Assembly (NCBI GenBank): GCA_946902985.2
Contig: OX336389.2
Span: 794,344,979 to 794,408,978, forward strand
Reading direction: 5' to 3'
Length of the DNA stretch: 64,000 nt
Origin: Meconema thalassinum
Lineage: Eukaryota > Arthropoda > Insecta > Orthoptera > Tettigoniidae
The position numbers and the translations under genes were made by a program. How positions within the stretch are numbered: position 1 is the first letter of the stretch; every line of letters begins with the position of its first letter. Of the stretch, positions 10,024 to 20,175 are shown in pieces. The notes below the pieces were generated by a model that saw nothing but the letters and a program-made list of their open reading frames with translations, was not told the DNA's origin and searched no databases.

Positions 10024-10198
10024 AAATAGTAGAGAATGTGAAAAATGGACAGAAGCCCGTGTTCCGCCCTCACATTGATGAGAGTACCTGTGATGATGAA
10101 GCCATCGTCGTGCAACTGATGCGCCGATGCTGGGCGGAGGATGCTGCTGACAGGCCTGATTTTCATGCATTGAAGACCGCTATTCGCAAACTGAACAG
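10024..10198 (+). CDS. Internal exon of a receptor-type guanylyl cyclase (kinase-homology domain, C-lobe)
   Basis: Receptor guanylyl cyclases are single-pass membrane enzymes that make cyclic GMP from GTP. Their kinase-homology domain is regulatory. This 175-base exon has AG at 10022-10023 before it and GTAAGT from 10199 after it. Read from 10026 it gives 57 uninterrupted codons, starting IVENVKNGQKPVFRP and containing LMRRCWAEDAADRPDF, then ending in AIRKLN. That matches the end of the kinase-homology C-lobe in natriuretic-peptide-receptor-like cyclases, where C-W-x-E/D-x-P/A-x-x-RPDF is the hallmark. The exon begins with the last two bases of a codon (GAA if the usual E is kept) and ends after two bases of the next. 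Codon use and GC content are clearly above the surroundings. No other exon of this gene was found here; flanking introns must be long. The exact paralogue is not assigned. Confidence 0.88.
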
Positions 10199-10452
10199 GT
10201 AAGTGTCTTATACATTCGTTTCATTCACTGGTACATTTAACTAGAAAGTTTGATTAACATACGGAGGTCGAGTCATAAGTCATGGCAACTATGTATTTTC
10301 TCGCAAACAGGAGACAACACTGAAAATCTAAGATATGCATTTGGAAACGTACGGTACGTACTTGCGGAGGATACCACTAGATGGTGTATGTAAACAACAG
10401 TGTGGGTCTGAGCATGCCCCCAATTTTAGTGTGTGAGTAAGAGCGTCACACA

Positions 10453-11068
10453 TTGGAAGTCAACAGGCAGGAGCAACGATCTTATATTCAAATTGCAGTT
10501 TTCCACGGCAGAAATGCACGCCAATGCCATGCAGAGCTGCAGGATGCATTAAGTGTGCACGCCAAGCCCTATAGAACAGTGGCGAGGTGGGTGGAGACGT
10601 TCAAACGGGGTAGAGTATCAACTGCCGATTTGCCTCGCCCAGGCCGTCCAGTGTCCATGGACAAAGATGTACGGATAATGGTGATTGATCAGTGTTTACA
10701 GGAGGACAGGCGCTGGACTATAGCGGAATTGCAAGAACATACAGCAATACCAGGGTCAACAATACGGCGCATTATACACAAGGACCTACAGATGCGTAAA
10801 ATGTGTGCAATGTGGGTGCCACATCACTTAACGGAGGTACAGAAGTGGAATTGTTACAAAACATGTCACATCAATCTTGAGAGGTTACAGCAGGAAGGAC
10901 AAGCCATGTTGAATCACGTTGTTGCAGTCGATGAAACACGGGCACGTGCTTATGAACCTGAAGTGAATAGACAGTAAAGTGAATGGTTCATCAGGGGTCA
11001 CCACGGAGACACAAGGTTCAATAAAATCCGTCGCCCAATAAGGTTATGGTCATCCTGGCATACGATGG
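10453..11068 (+). pseudogene. Mariner transposase, N-terminal part (broken)
   Basis: The expected start codon is TTG (10453) in place of ATG. The frame runs 174 codons to TAA at 10975-10977 and continues in frame beyond it as SEWFIRGHHGDTRF up to VILAYDG near 11066. It shows the mariner-type helix-turn-helix region (YIQIAVFHGRNARQCHAELQ, then PRPGRPVS), a second helix-turn-helix (WTIAELQEHTAIPGSTIRRI) and VAVDET, the usual location of the first catalytic aspartate. The LINE then interrupts just before the segment holding the second aspartate. Lost ATG, internal stop and insertion all indicate a dead copy. Confidence 0.9.
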
Positions 11069-12650
11069 CTTACCCAAATGGTCATATAGTGAACTGCCTC
11101 TCAATGCTAACTTTAGTATATTTCGCAGTGATCATGCTACGAGAGGAGCAGGGGTGTTGCTAGCATTGAACAGTGCTTTACCGTGCAAAAGGAGATCAGA
11201 CCTCGAGTGGAACTGTGAAATAGTGTGGATAGAGCTATTCTTTCCACGCCGCCACATATTTGTGGGTTGCTACTACCGGCCACCGGGCGGTCCCCTGTAG
11301 CCTATAGCCTGGAGCAGTGTCTTGACCGACCGGGTGAATCTTTATAGAGTGTTTTGGTACCAACGCTAGCTTGCCTTGTAGTAGTACCTGCTGACAACGT
11401 TAAAAACGCTAGCTGTCATCGCGTACGACGATGTAGTTGAGTTGTACTTCTATAGATGGCAGCAAAATTGGAAAATTGGTGAGTATTCTTGTTAATGTTG
11501 TATATTTAATTAATATTTGAATATATATCAATAGTAAATACATATTGCAGTGCTTAGAAAGGAATACAATCGGTTTCGAACAATATTATACGAAGAAATT
11601 GAATTATATTGAATCACACATCGATTTTGGTCGATACACTGCGCTCGAAAACGATATCAGATACTATCGATATAATTCAAAGAGCTGTTGGCTGGTTGTT
11701 CCAACGCTTCCCGTAATTCAAACGTGATATTTCTTAATTCGATTGATAGGAAGTACAGCACGGACAATTAAATAATACTGGTGTGTGATAAGTGCAGCTG
11801 TAATTTTGTCTTACAATTCATTTTAATATTGTAGTATAGTAGCCTACTCTTTCTATTTGTACATATCTGTGGGGTAGGCCTATGTCATGCTATGTGCTTT
11901 GTGGAAACATCCACAACTATTCTGATAGAGCCTATGTTTTCTTCTCTACCTGATATCACAGGGGGAAGAAATCGCCTATTATTAGACCAATTACTAAAAT
12001 ATGAAAGAAAGAAAGGAATATAAAGTAGAGGTGGGGGGATAGAGTAGGGGAAAGGGCGGGGTAGGCACGGGCCGGAAGGGGAGAGGAGGGAGTAGGCCAC
12101 GTCGGGGACGGATCGCGCTCGAGTGTGCATCGTCACGCCATCTCATGTTGTCAGTTGGAACTATTTGCGTCGAGCAAAAGGTTGGGGTCAAAATTTTGCA
12201 TTAAGTTGCAGCTCTACCCATATATCCTCCTTGGTCTTGACTCAGTGCTCGCAGCTCTATCACAAGGCGAAGTGGTGTTAATGGATGACTTCAATCTTCC
12301 CACATTAAAATGGACCTCTCCAACAATTGGTACACCTGATAATGATGATGACTCCTTCTTTATATATAATTTTATTACTGGCCTCAGATTACAGCAGCCT
12401 AACATGTACCCAACGCAGGGATCCAACGTACTGGACTTTATATTATTTTCCCTAAAACTGAAATCAAACACTGCTGGCAGAAACATCATTGTCTCTGACC
12501 ATCCGTCCCTCAACACCTCTTTGTTCCTCTCCACCCCACACTCAAAAGTAGTCAAGGGGCCACCCTCGCGCCCGACCTTCAACTGGCGCCGAGCTGACTG
12601 GCTAGCCATAGCCGCGCCTTGGAATGCCTCCCCTGGACCCTTCTCGAAAC
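11069..12650 (+). pseudogene. LINE endonuclease domain (EEP), interrupted
   Basis: The first part (11070-11296) encodes LPKWSYSELPLNANFSIFRS, then TTRG-like RGAGVLLAL, NCEIVWIEL and VGCYYRPPG, the central part of an apurinic-type endonuclease. After an insert of about 0.9 kb the frame resumes near 12215 as LDSVLAALSQGEVVLMDDFN, then LPTLKW, VLDFILF and VSDHPSL, the conserved GDFN- and SDH-type motifs (the G of GDFN is D here). The protein would nick target DNA. The N-terminal part and any ORF1 are missing. Confidence 0.85.
11297..12205. mobile_element. Unidentified ~0.9 kb insertion within the LINE
   Basis: It separates two halves of the LINE endonuclease at YYRPPGG / LDSVLAALS. Around 11686-11757 a short frame reads AGCSNASRNSNVIF, which faintly resembles the zinc-binding start of a THAP-type DNA-binding domain, found in host proteins and P-type transposases. 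At 12030-12115 the + strand is strongly G-rich with several GGG runs. Ends are not sharply defined and no target duplication was found. Confidence 0.5.
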
Positions 12651-14330
12651 ACCTCACGTGGAGTCGTCAATCGTCCTGCTGTATGACTGGCTACTTGCTA
12701 GCATCAAAGATTTCGTGCCGGTTCGGCAGCCTACCAACAGCAAGTACCCGTCCCAGATGTCCCATGAAACTCGGCTGGCCATGGGAACAAGAAGAAGGCC
12801 TGTCGGCTTTGGAAGGACTTCCCCAACCCCCACACTCGAAATACTTTCGAGTACATTCGCCGACACGCAAGACGTCTGCTCAGGAGAGACTACACGGGGC
12901 ATATAGAAGTCATCACTGAGAACGTCCGGGAAAATCCCAAGCGCTACTGGTCCGTCATCAACTCGATGATGAAAACCGAAAGGATTCCCATCAGGGTAGA
13001 ACACCAGGGAACCACAGCGGAGGGACCAGGCCGCAATAAGCTATTCAACAGGTATTTCTTTGAAAACTTTTCCACTCTCATCCAAAACCAACCCCTTCCA
13101 CAGGTAGAAACAGCAGCAAATTGCACTTTTTCGAAAATAACAACAACACCAAATGAAGTCCTCAGTCTACTTCAATCTCTCCGCACCAACAAAGCTACCG
13201 GTCCCGATGATATTGGTCCCATCATCCTGAAAAACACAGCCCCTATTCTCTGTACACCGCTCTCCAATCTATTCAACAGGTGCTTTGCCAAGGGCTATCT
13301 TCCCACTGCCTGGAAACAGGCCAACATTGTCCCTATATTCAAATTTGGGTACAAAAAAGTATCATCGTACCGACCAGTCTTTCTACTACCCACACTATTC
13401 TTCATATTTGAAAAAATTATCCACCAACGTCTCCTGTCTTTTACCTTACCATATATTTCAACCAGCCAGCATGGCTTCCTTCCTGGAGGGTCGTGCCTCA
13501 CTATTTTGGCCACTATCCACAGCTATGCAACACATGCCATTGCAGAAACACCCCAGCTCGATATCTGCTACGTAGATATATCGAAAGCATTTGACTCAAT
13601 AGACCATAGCCTACTACTCCACAAAATCACTGAACGGTTCAATATACATGGCAACCTCCTAACACTCCTCGCCGGCTTTCTACAGAACTGACACCAGAGG
13701 GTCGTAATATCAGGCACTTCATCCCCTTGGATACCTGTGCTCTCCGGCGTCCCACAAGCCAGTGGCCTTGGCACACTTTTATTTTCATTATTTATGGACG
13801 ACCTACTATCCAAACTCTCTGACACAGCTGATACCCTACTCTTCGCAGATGACTGCAAGATTTTCAAGGAAATTAAGACATCAGCCGATGCCGCACTCCT
13901 TCAGTCCTCACTTAACACTCTGTCCGACTGGTGCCGCGCATGGAAGTTGAAACCAAACCCAGATAAATGCAGCTTTTTAACAATTATCCTACGCAATTCC
14001 CCAGTACCTACAACATATTCCTGACTAGATAGGCCCATTACCGCAGTTGCGCATCAGCGAGATCTCGGGGTCATATTCTACAGCCAGCTAAGATTTAAAG
14101 AACACATACAACATTCGTTTTCAAAAGCTATGAAATTCCTTTCCATACTCTACCGCTTCACAGAAATATCAAATCCCACAGCTCTTCGACTCTATTACCT
14201 CTCTATAATCCAGCCAATTTCAAACTACTGCTCTCCCATTTGGTCAACTTCTTGCCCGTCAAACATAGCTAAATTTAACAGAATTCTTTGCTGCCCTTGT
14301 AAGGATCAGAATGCCAAGGTTTAGACACTT
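12640..14330 (+). pseudogene. LINE reverse transcriptase (degraded)
   Basis: The domain copies element RNA into DNA at the nicked target. A linker frame (about 12640-12900) passes by frameshift into the main frame. From 12966 the frame holds TNKATGPDDIGP, LPTAWKQANIVPIFK, SSYRPVFLL, QHGFLPGGSC and DISKAFDSIDH. After TGA at 13689-13691 it continues with VLSGVPQASGLGTLLFS and LLFADDCKIF (catalytic FADD, near 13838-13867). After TGA at 14022-14024 it continues with DLGVIFYSQLRFKEHI and thumb-like sequence to about 14324. A further C-terminal stretch is readable to about 14640. Confidence 0.92.
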
Positions 14331-14857
14331 CACGACTCAGCAGGTACTTTAGGCCATAAACATCCCTCCCCTCAACACGACACGCCAGGTAACTGACCTG
14401 TCCTTCTTACATTCAATTTTAAATGGCTATTAGCGTTCGGACCAACTGTTGTCACTCTTCAAACTAAAAGCCCCCTCCCGTACTACCAGGATAAAAGATA
14501 TTATGCACATTCCACACACTAAACATTCCATAATCCAATGATCTTTCCAAAACCGTTTATCATCCCTGTACAATAGCATAGCAAGTAAACGCGAATTGGA
14601 CATATCCACAAACAAGAGGACGTTCCTGAAGCAGATGATGGAGAACATAAACTGTATTTAGAACTGTCATCTTGGCCATTGACGACACGGCTACGAGCAA
14701 GGACATTCTACCGGCTCTAGTTCTGGACTTGTTTTGTTTGGTGATTTGTTAAATTTATTTTATATATTACTTAAATTGTTATTTGGTTGTTATTTGTACA
14801 AGCGTGAAGGGCTAGCTTAGCTGTAGTTTGTGCTTTGATTAATAAAAAAATAAATGT

Positions 14858-15307
14858 CCAAGGTGTTCTTGTGTGTCATCCAGTGCGTTAGGGGCACAAT
14901 GTCAATGCAGTGTATTATAATTCCTAATTGTTGTACCAAATGCGCCGTGCAATGCCAACCAAACGATCTGATCGTTTGGTCGACGCCATAATCCTACACG
15001 ATAACGCGCACAGCTCACACATCAGCCATCGTTCAGTGTCGCTTTCAACGGTGGGGTATGGGAGTTTCTTGCACACCCGCCTTATTTGCCTGATCTGAGC
15101 CCATGTGACTATGATCGAATCTCCAAAGTCAATAAGCCACTACGTGGACGAGGACGACGGTTTGCTGACAATGAAAACATCGTAACAGCATTTTGGAGGG
15201 AGGTGTTACACGTTAGCGATACACATGCAGCGAATGGTATTCAGCGCCTGCCCCACCGCTGGCAACGCACAGTAGACTCCTTGGGAGATTATTTTGAAGG
15301 TCTGTAA
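14858..15307 (+). pseudogene. Mariner transposase, C-terminal part (broken)
   Basis: Coding similarity resumes right after the LINE tail: GVLVCHPVR, then a stop, GHNVNAVYYN, then IILHDNA (second catalytic aspartate) around 14990-15005. After frame changes comes the frame containing DLSPCDYD (third catalytic acid of the mariner DD34D pattern) near 15090-15115. That frame runs to TAA at 15305-15307 and ends WQRTVDSLGDYFEGL, typical of mariner C-termini. At least one stop and one frameshift lie between 14880 and 15090. Confidence 0.88.
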
Positions 15308-15698
15308 CCAGTGGAGGCCTGTTCTTTGTACGTAGTCTTGTGTATTTGCTAACTATACCATAGTAAAACAATATTTACCAATGGCCTGTGTTCTGTCACT
15401 TACCTACGAGCATCTCTTGACGTCAGAATTTATCTTCAGGCACTATGAATGCGTACATGCCCTATATTTCCAAAGGCATATCGTAGATTTTCCGTGTTGT
15501 CTCCTGTTTGCGAGAAATGAAATAGTTGACATGACTTATGACTCGACCCTCGTATAAAGATAACAACAAACGTTCTGGAGAAATGGCGGGATGTCAATAA
15601 GGAAACAAAAGCTCTTTCTCCCACAATTTCCCTATGTACGAGTTGGTAATAATAGGCCTAAATTATGACTGGGTTGTATGGCCATATGCCATTTCATC

Positions 15699-15830
15699 AG
15701 GCAAACCCTCCAGCACACTGGTCACCTCACTGACAGAAGTTCACACAGAACTGCACGAAATACTGTAGACATCTCACTCACAGTTTCATTCACTTTCTTA
15801 CAAGACTTATCTCACAATTCATACAAGATT
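15699..15830 (-). repeat. LTR-like segment, left
   Basis: Aligns with 20001-20140 across about 130 bases with many mismatches. It would be the 3' LTR fragment for a minus-strand element. Confidence 0.5.
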
Positions 15831-16899
15831 CACTGACAGCGGTTCCGTATATAGGAGTAACAGTCGCTGACTTGGTGCACTAAGTACTGGGTGTTGTCTG
15901 TCGCCAGCCACTCCTGGACCGGGTCTCACCAAACACCAAGTATCTGGACAGACGCCACTCATTCCCGTAGACCATATTGGTGTGTGACAAGCCAGTCAAG
16001 TCGTGAATTCAAGCACGATAAGTCGTAAGTAAGGTTGATACCCTCACCTCCCAATCCGTTTGGTATCTAGGTACCACTTTCCTTATGTGCACCTCGACGG
16101 TCCTCACAAATCGGTTTAACATGGCTTGTGGGAGGGGATATGCGTCAGAAGTTTGCGAACGACGAGACGCTAAAACACCCTTTCGTCAGCGCCGACTCAC
16201 ACATTTTACCGTGGTTGCTGCATAGTTCTAGGTATGCTTAAGTGACAGAAGAAATTCATCCCTGATACATTAGCCACTGTTGTTGTTTTCTATGCGTAGA
16301 CTCCAGGCCACTTGTTGAAATAGTCCATTGCCAAGATTCGATACTTATTTCCGCAGCCAGTATCTCTGAAGATCCAGTAATGTCGATGGCTATCTTCTCG
16401 AAGGCTGCTCCCTAGTTGTATTGTAGAATTTTCCCCCTGGTCTCAGGGCTCAGGATGGCAGCACAGTTATCAGTCACCATGCGCCATCTCTCGATGTCGA
16501 ACGCTAGGTGTAGACAGTAGTAGCGCAGCCAAATTCAGTCGAAGCCCTAATTGACTCCTAAAGCTCCATAAAGCTCAGCCACCAATTCCATCGTTCCACC
16601 CTTTGGATACATTAAATGGGCAACATTTATCTTGGCGTCGGATGATTCCCATCACGTCTTAACAGGTCGTCATTGATCTGTGGGGGCTTACACTGTACCC
16701 AGTAACCCTTGTACGTTGGACTAGGTGCGGCGATATCCTTCCATGGCAGTTACTGTCCCAACTTGACTTCCCACTGAATTGGCCCGATTTATTCATCGTG
16801 CTAGTCCCTTCTTAGGGCGGAAATAGCCCATCTCTTTGCAACAACAGCGCTCACGGCTCGTATGTCTGCAATTCCTGCACGCCTTTCAACATTCTTCAA

Positions 16900-18070
16900 G
16901 AAGTTGCAGACTTCAGGTGGGTTCCTTTAGAGGACGTTCAAGGTGAGTTATGGCGCTTTCGGCGGATTGCGGTGCTAAATATGAACTCGTGCAGTCGTTG
17001 CACCTACCACATCGTTTGTTCTTCTGGATTTCTCAAATTCAGGACCCAAGTTAGGGCTGAATGATCGGTATGGAGATGGGAACCGCTGACTTTACAGGTA
17101 CGTGTAAAAATGCTCCAGTAAGTTCAGAAAAGCTAACAGCTCCCGGAGAGTCATGTAATCTTTCTCTTTACCCCATGTCAACGCTTTGCTGTAGTTGACC
17201 TTCTCTTGACCATCCTAGATTTGCAAAAACAACCAAAAATCCATAATCTCTGCTGTCATCGCTGTCGATCTAGCACGAATGTCTTTCCAGGCTCGGATAT
17301 CCCACAATAGCAAAGAGCATATGAAATCCTTCAGTAGCTGGGAAGCAACTTCCACCTCCAGTCATTATTGGAAATCCCTCTACTTAGTGAGCTGCTTGAA
17401 AATCTTCTAGATGATGGCATAATCTATGACAAACCTGTGGCAGCCTGTGAACTAGCAGATAAATCTCCTGAACTCCCACTTCTCCTCTGGCACCGATAAG
17501 TCCCTCCCAACTGCTAGCTTCTCTGGATCCATAGTGATCCTATCCGACAAAATGATGTGCGTTAAGGAGCGAACCTCTTCCAGGAAGAGATAAAACTCTT
17601 CAGCATTGAGTTTGTGCAGTATCTGGATGTTCTGGGAACGATCGTCGTATGTTAATGGTCATCCAGTAACACAAGGCATGCATCGTCCGTGAGTCTTCTC
17701 AGCACCAACTCCATCAACTGCTCGAATGTCATCGGTGCATTACAGAGTCCGTAAAGCATAATGTATACTGGCACAGCCATTTGCCGGTCTTAGGTACATT
17801 CTTCTCCTTATGATCCGGTTGGGTTGAGACATATGCCAACATTTGGACTTCAGCTCCAAGATGGAGAACATACAATCTTCGGATAAGGTGTCCAGTGTGT
17901 TATCTGTTTAAAGTAATGGGAATCAGTCCTTCCTGGTGATTTCATGAAACTTGCGGTAGTCGAGACCAAAACGGAGCTCCCCGTTATTCCCTTGTTTTCA
18001 CCATTACCACTGGGGAAGACCACACAGTTTTTAGAGTACTCTGATGAAACCTCGCTGCTTGCTGTCATTT
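16900..18070 (-). pseudogene. Gypsy pol remnant: reverse transcriptase and RNase H
   Basis: Read on the minus strand, 18000-17920 gives RFGLDYRKFHEITRKD, the Gypsy RT finger/palm signature. After a frameshift follows DNTLDTLSEDCMFSILELKS, the block containing the first catalytic aspartate region (the usual STLDL is SILEL, so that aspartate is changed). Near 17590-17480 comes HIILSDRITMDPEKLA, then WEFRRFI, the RT connection. Near 17090-17030 comes TDHSALTWVLNLRNPEEQ, the RNase H TDH(S/H)AL motif. Stops and frameshifts are frequent throughout, so this is an old dead copy. Confidence 0.85.
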
Positions 18071-20000
18071 TTCGCCATTTTGGCCATGAGCGCCTGACGT
18101 GAAGTTTGGCGTTTTATGTAACGTGTTGCCATTATTGATGCGACCTAACGCCATGTCTGCCCATCCACGATAGCCTCACTTTACCACGAAGGAGTCCTGA
18201 AATTCAAGTAACAGTCCCACGAATAGCTTTGTATTATCCACCGGCAAATGAACTCTGGTGTCAGAGATGAGTCTCCAGGTTTTGTCGTCTGGCTGCCTTG
18301 CGTGGTCTGTTTGTGTGCGTTAATTATCCAACATCACAACATAAGCAATTGATTCGCAAATACCTAACTCTGTTCTCCCTGACCAACAGCTTGTCCCGCG
18401 ACGTCACGTTGACAATCCATACCAGTACACAGTTTCGTGCCGGTACAATTGCCTTAGCTGGGCAAAGTCCTACTTTGGAGGTGATCAGTCGGGTTTCTAG
18501 AAGTCCACTGTCGTCTTCGATAGGTTAACTGAAGCCGTGTCACCACTGCCACATTGCTTTGGAACGTAACACCTCTTCGTTATAATACAGGTTCTGTAAC
18601 GCTTCTTTCAGAACGGGAATGGTGTATACGTACGTGATACATACTGGTGACTCGGCTCTCTTGTTCCCTCTCTTGCCGTCACTCGTTGATGTCCGGCCTA
18701 ACGATGGTTAGTGCTACCCTCTTGCCTATTGTGACACAAGGCAGTGAGCTTACGAGATACCCGTCCGTGATCAGGCTATCGCCACTCCGGTCATTGATTA
18801 CGGTGAGGGTAATGCAAGAGGATGGTAATCAAGGTTCCCACGAGCCCCTCCACCGGTCGGCCTTGCTCCTTTGCCACACTGAGGGCTGATTCTCGCTGAC
18901 AGTTCCTCTTCTGATCGCCAAATTTGCCACAGATAGCCATCAGGTGGCATCTAGACGGTGGTGTATGTCATATCACTGGTGAGTAGCCAGTCACCAGTGT
19001 CTCTCCTTCGCTGGAGTCTCAAGTTCTCTCTCAAGACGTCACAGATGCTGCCCCTTTCACCCCTTCCATTCTTAGGGCAAGAGTTAATGCCTGTTTTGGA
19101 TTGTGCAGTACACTGAATATCAAGTGGCGACGTACTTGGCGTCACAGAGCTCATCAATACACGAGAGCGCACTGTTTTGCTGTACGTTGTTGGGATGCAA
19201 GCCAGCTAGTTCTATATGAGCCAATTGTTCCGCTTCGACTTCTATCGCCTGCAGTGACTTACGTTTTGCTGAGTGCGTTACGTAGCTGCTAGCTAATGGT
19301 ACCCGTAATTCCCTGGCAATCTCTACACACTTGACATCTCACCGGACGCAGTGAAGTATATTCGTCGCTTGGTAAGTTCAGCAGATTTGACTTCCGGTGT
19401 CAAACCTTTATTGTTGGCCAAGTCATAGAACATGGTCCGGAAGTTTCTTTTTCGTGTACCTTATTCCTCTGTAAGAGATGTTGAGCTTCCTTCTGGTTCT
19501 ATCATCATCACTCTTTATTGTAACTCATTCATAACTCGTTGAATATCTCGAAATCTGGACTCGAAGATCTAAGGGATTGACTTAAATTGTTTCTCAACTA
19601 CTGTACGTCGATTATGTCTGTCATTGTTTTCAATGAAGGTCCTGCACTTCCCGTTGTATCTTGGCGAACTCTGTTGCAGTTTTCACTTGTAAAAACTATC
19701 TGGTAGCATGCGTTGCTAAACACTAAATTTATTCTACTGCTCGTACAGTATGTACCCAAATACTGTAAATACAGGATGAAACTGCACAATACTCTCCACT
19801 GTGGACGCAAATGAACACATTTCAAGTACCGGTATGCACTTATTTCTTTAAGAGTTTATAAATTCTTTACAAGTCACTGCTGGGTGCTGTGTTGTATCAG
19901 AAATTCTCCCCAAGGTCCACAGTAGCCTTCAGTAGATTCTCGTCCTTCCCTCACCGAAAGCAGATCGCCTGTGTCACCCATCCGCGGACGTCTTCGGCAC

Positions 20001-20140
20001 CAGGCTTACCCACCCTCACACTGATCACGTCGCTGAAAGACGTTCACACAGAACTACGCGAAGCATTCTGCTGATTCACTGGCTCACTTCATTGACAAGT
20101 TGCTCTCTCGTAATTGACTGTCTCACAACTCACACATAGC
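20001..20140 (-). repeat. LTR-like segment, right
   Basis: Partner of 15699-15830. Sequence beyond the Tc1 element (21643-21900) may be the rest of this LTR, but shows no clear match to the left copy. Confidence 0.45.
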
Positions 20141-20175
20141 TGATTTATTGCATGGTTCGAACTGGCACTCAACTA

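Larger units (their letters stand above)
11069..14857 (+). mobile_element. 5'-truncated non-LTR retrotransposon (LINE, Jockey/CR1-like)
   Basis: The element begins inside an exonuclease-endonuclease-phosphatase (EEP) domain and continues through reverse transcriptase to an A-rich tail (AATAAAAAAATAAATG, ending near 14857), all in + orientation. 5' truncation is typical of target-primed reverse transcription. It lies inside mariner coding sequence, whose two halves join cleanly around it. No convincing target-site duplication was found. Several frameshifts and two in-frame TGA codons make it inactive. Clade assignment is tentative. Confidence 0.9.
10262..15552 (+). mobile_element. Mariner-family transposon, split by a LINE insertion
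   Basis: Inverted repeats of about 90 bases begin CGGAGGTCGAGTCATAAGTC at 10262 and end with the near-perfect complement at 15552. Both are flanked by TA (10260-10261 and 15553-15554), the mariner target duplication. Without the LINE at 11069-14857 the element would be about 1.5 kb. It sits only 61 bases past the 5' splice site of the guanylyl cyclase exon, in sense orientation. The coding sequence has lost its ATG and carries stop codons, so it is inactive. Confidence 0.93.

Noticed and set aside
9901..10170. 89-residue minus-strand reading frame
   Set aside because: Antisense to the guanylyl cyclase exon, whose + strand translation matches a known family.
12214..13004. Minus-strand reading frames of 116-147 residues
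   Set aside because: Antisense shadows of the LINE coding sequence, which has clear endonuclease and RT motifs on the + strand.
14858..14960. LINE target-site duplication
   Set aside because: Compared the bases before 11069 and after 14857; only trivial 3-4 base matches, so none is claimed.
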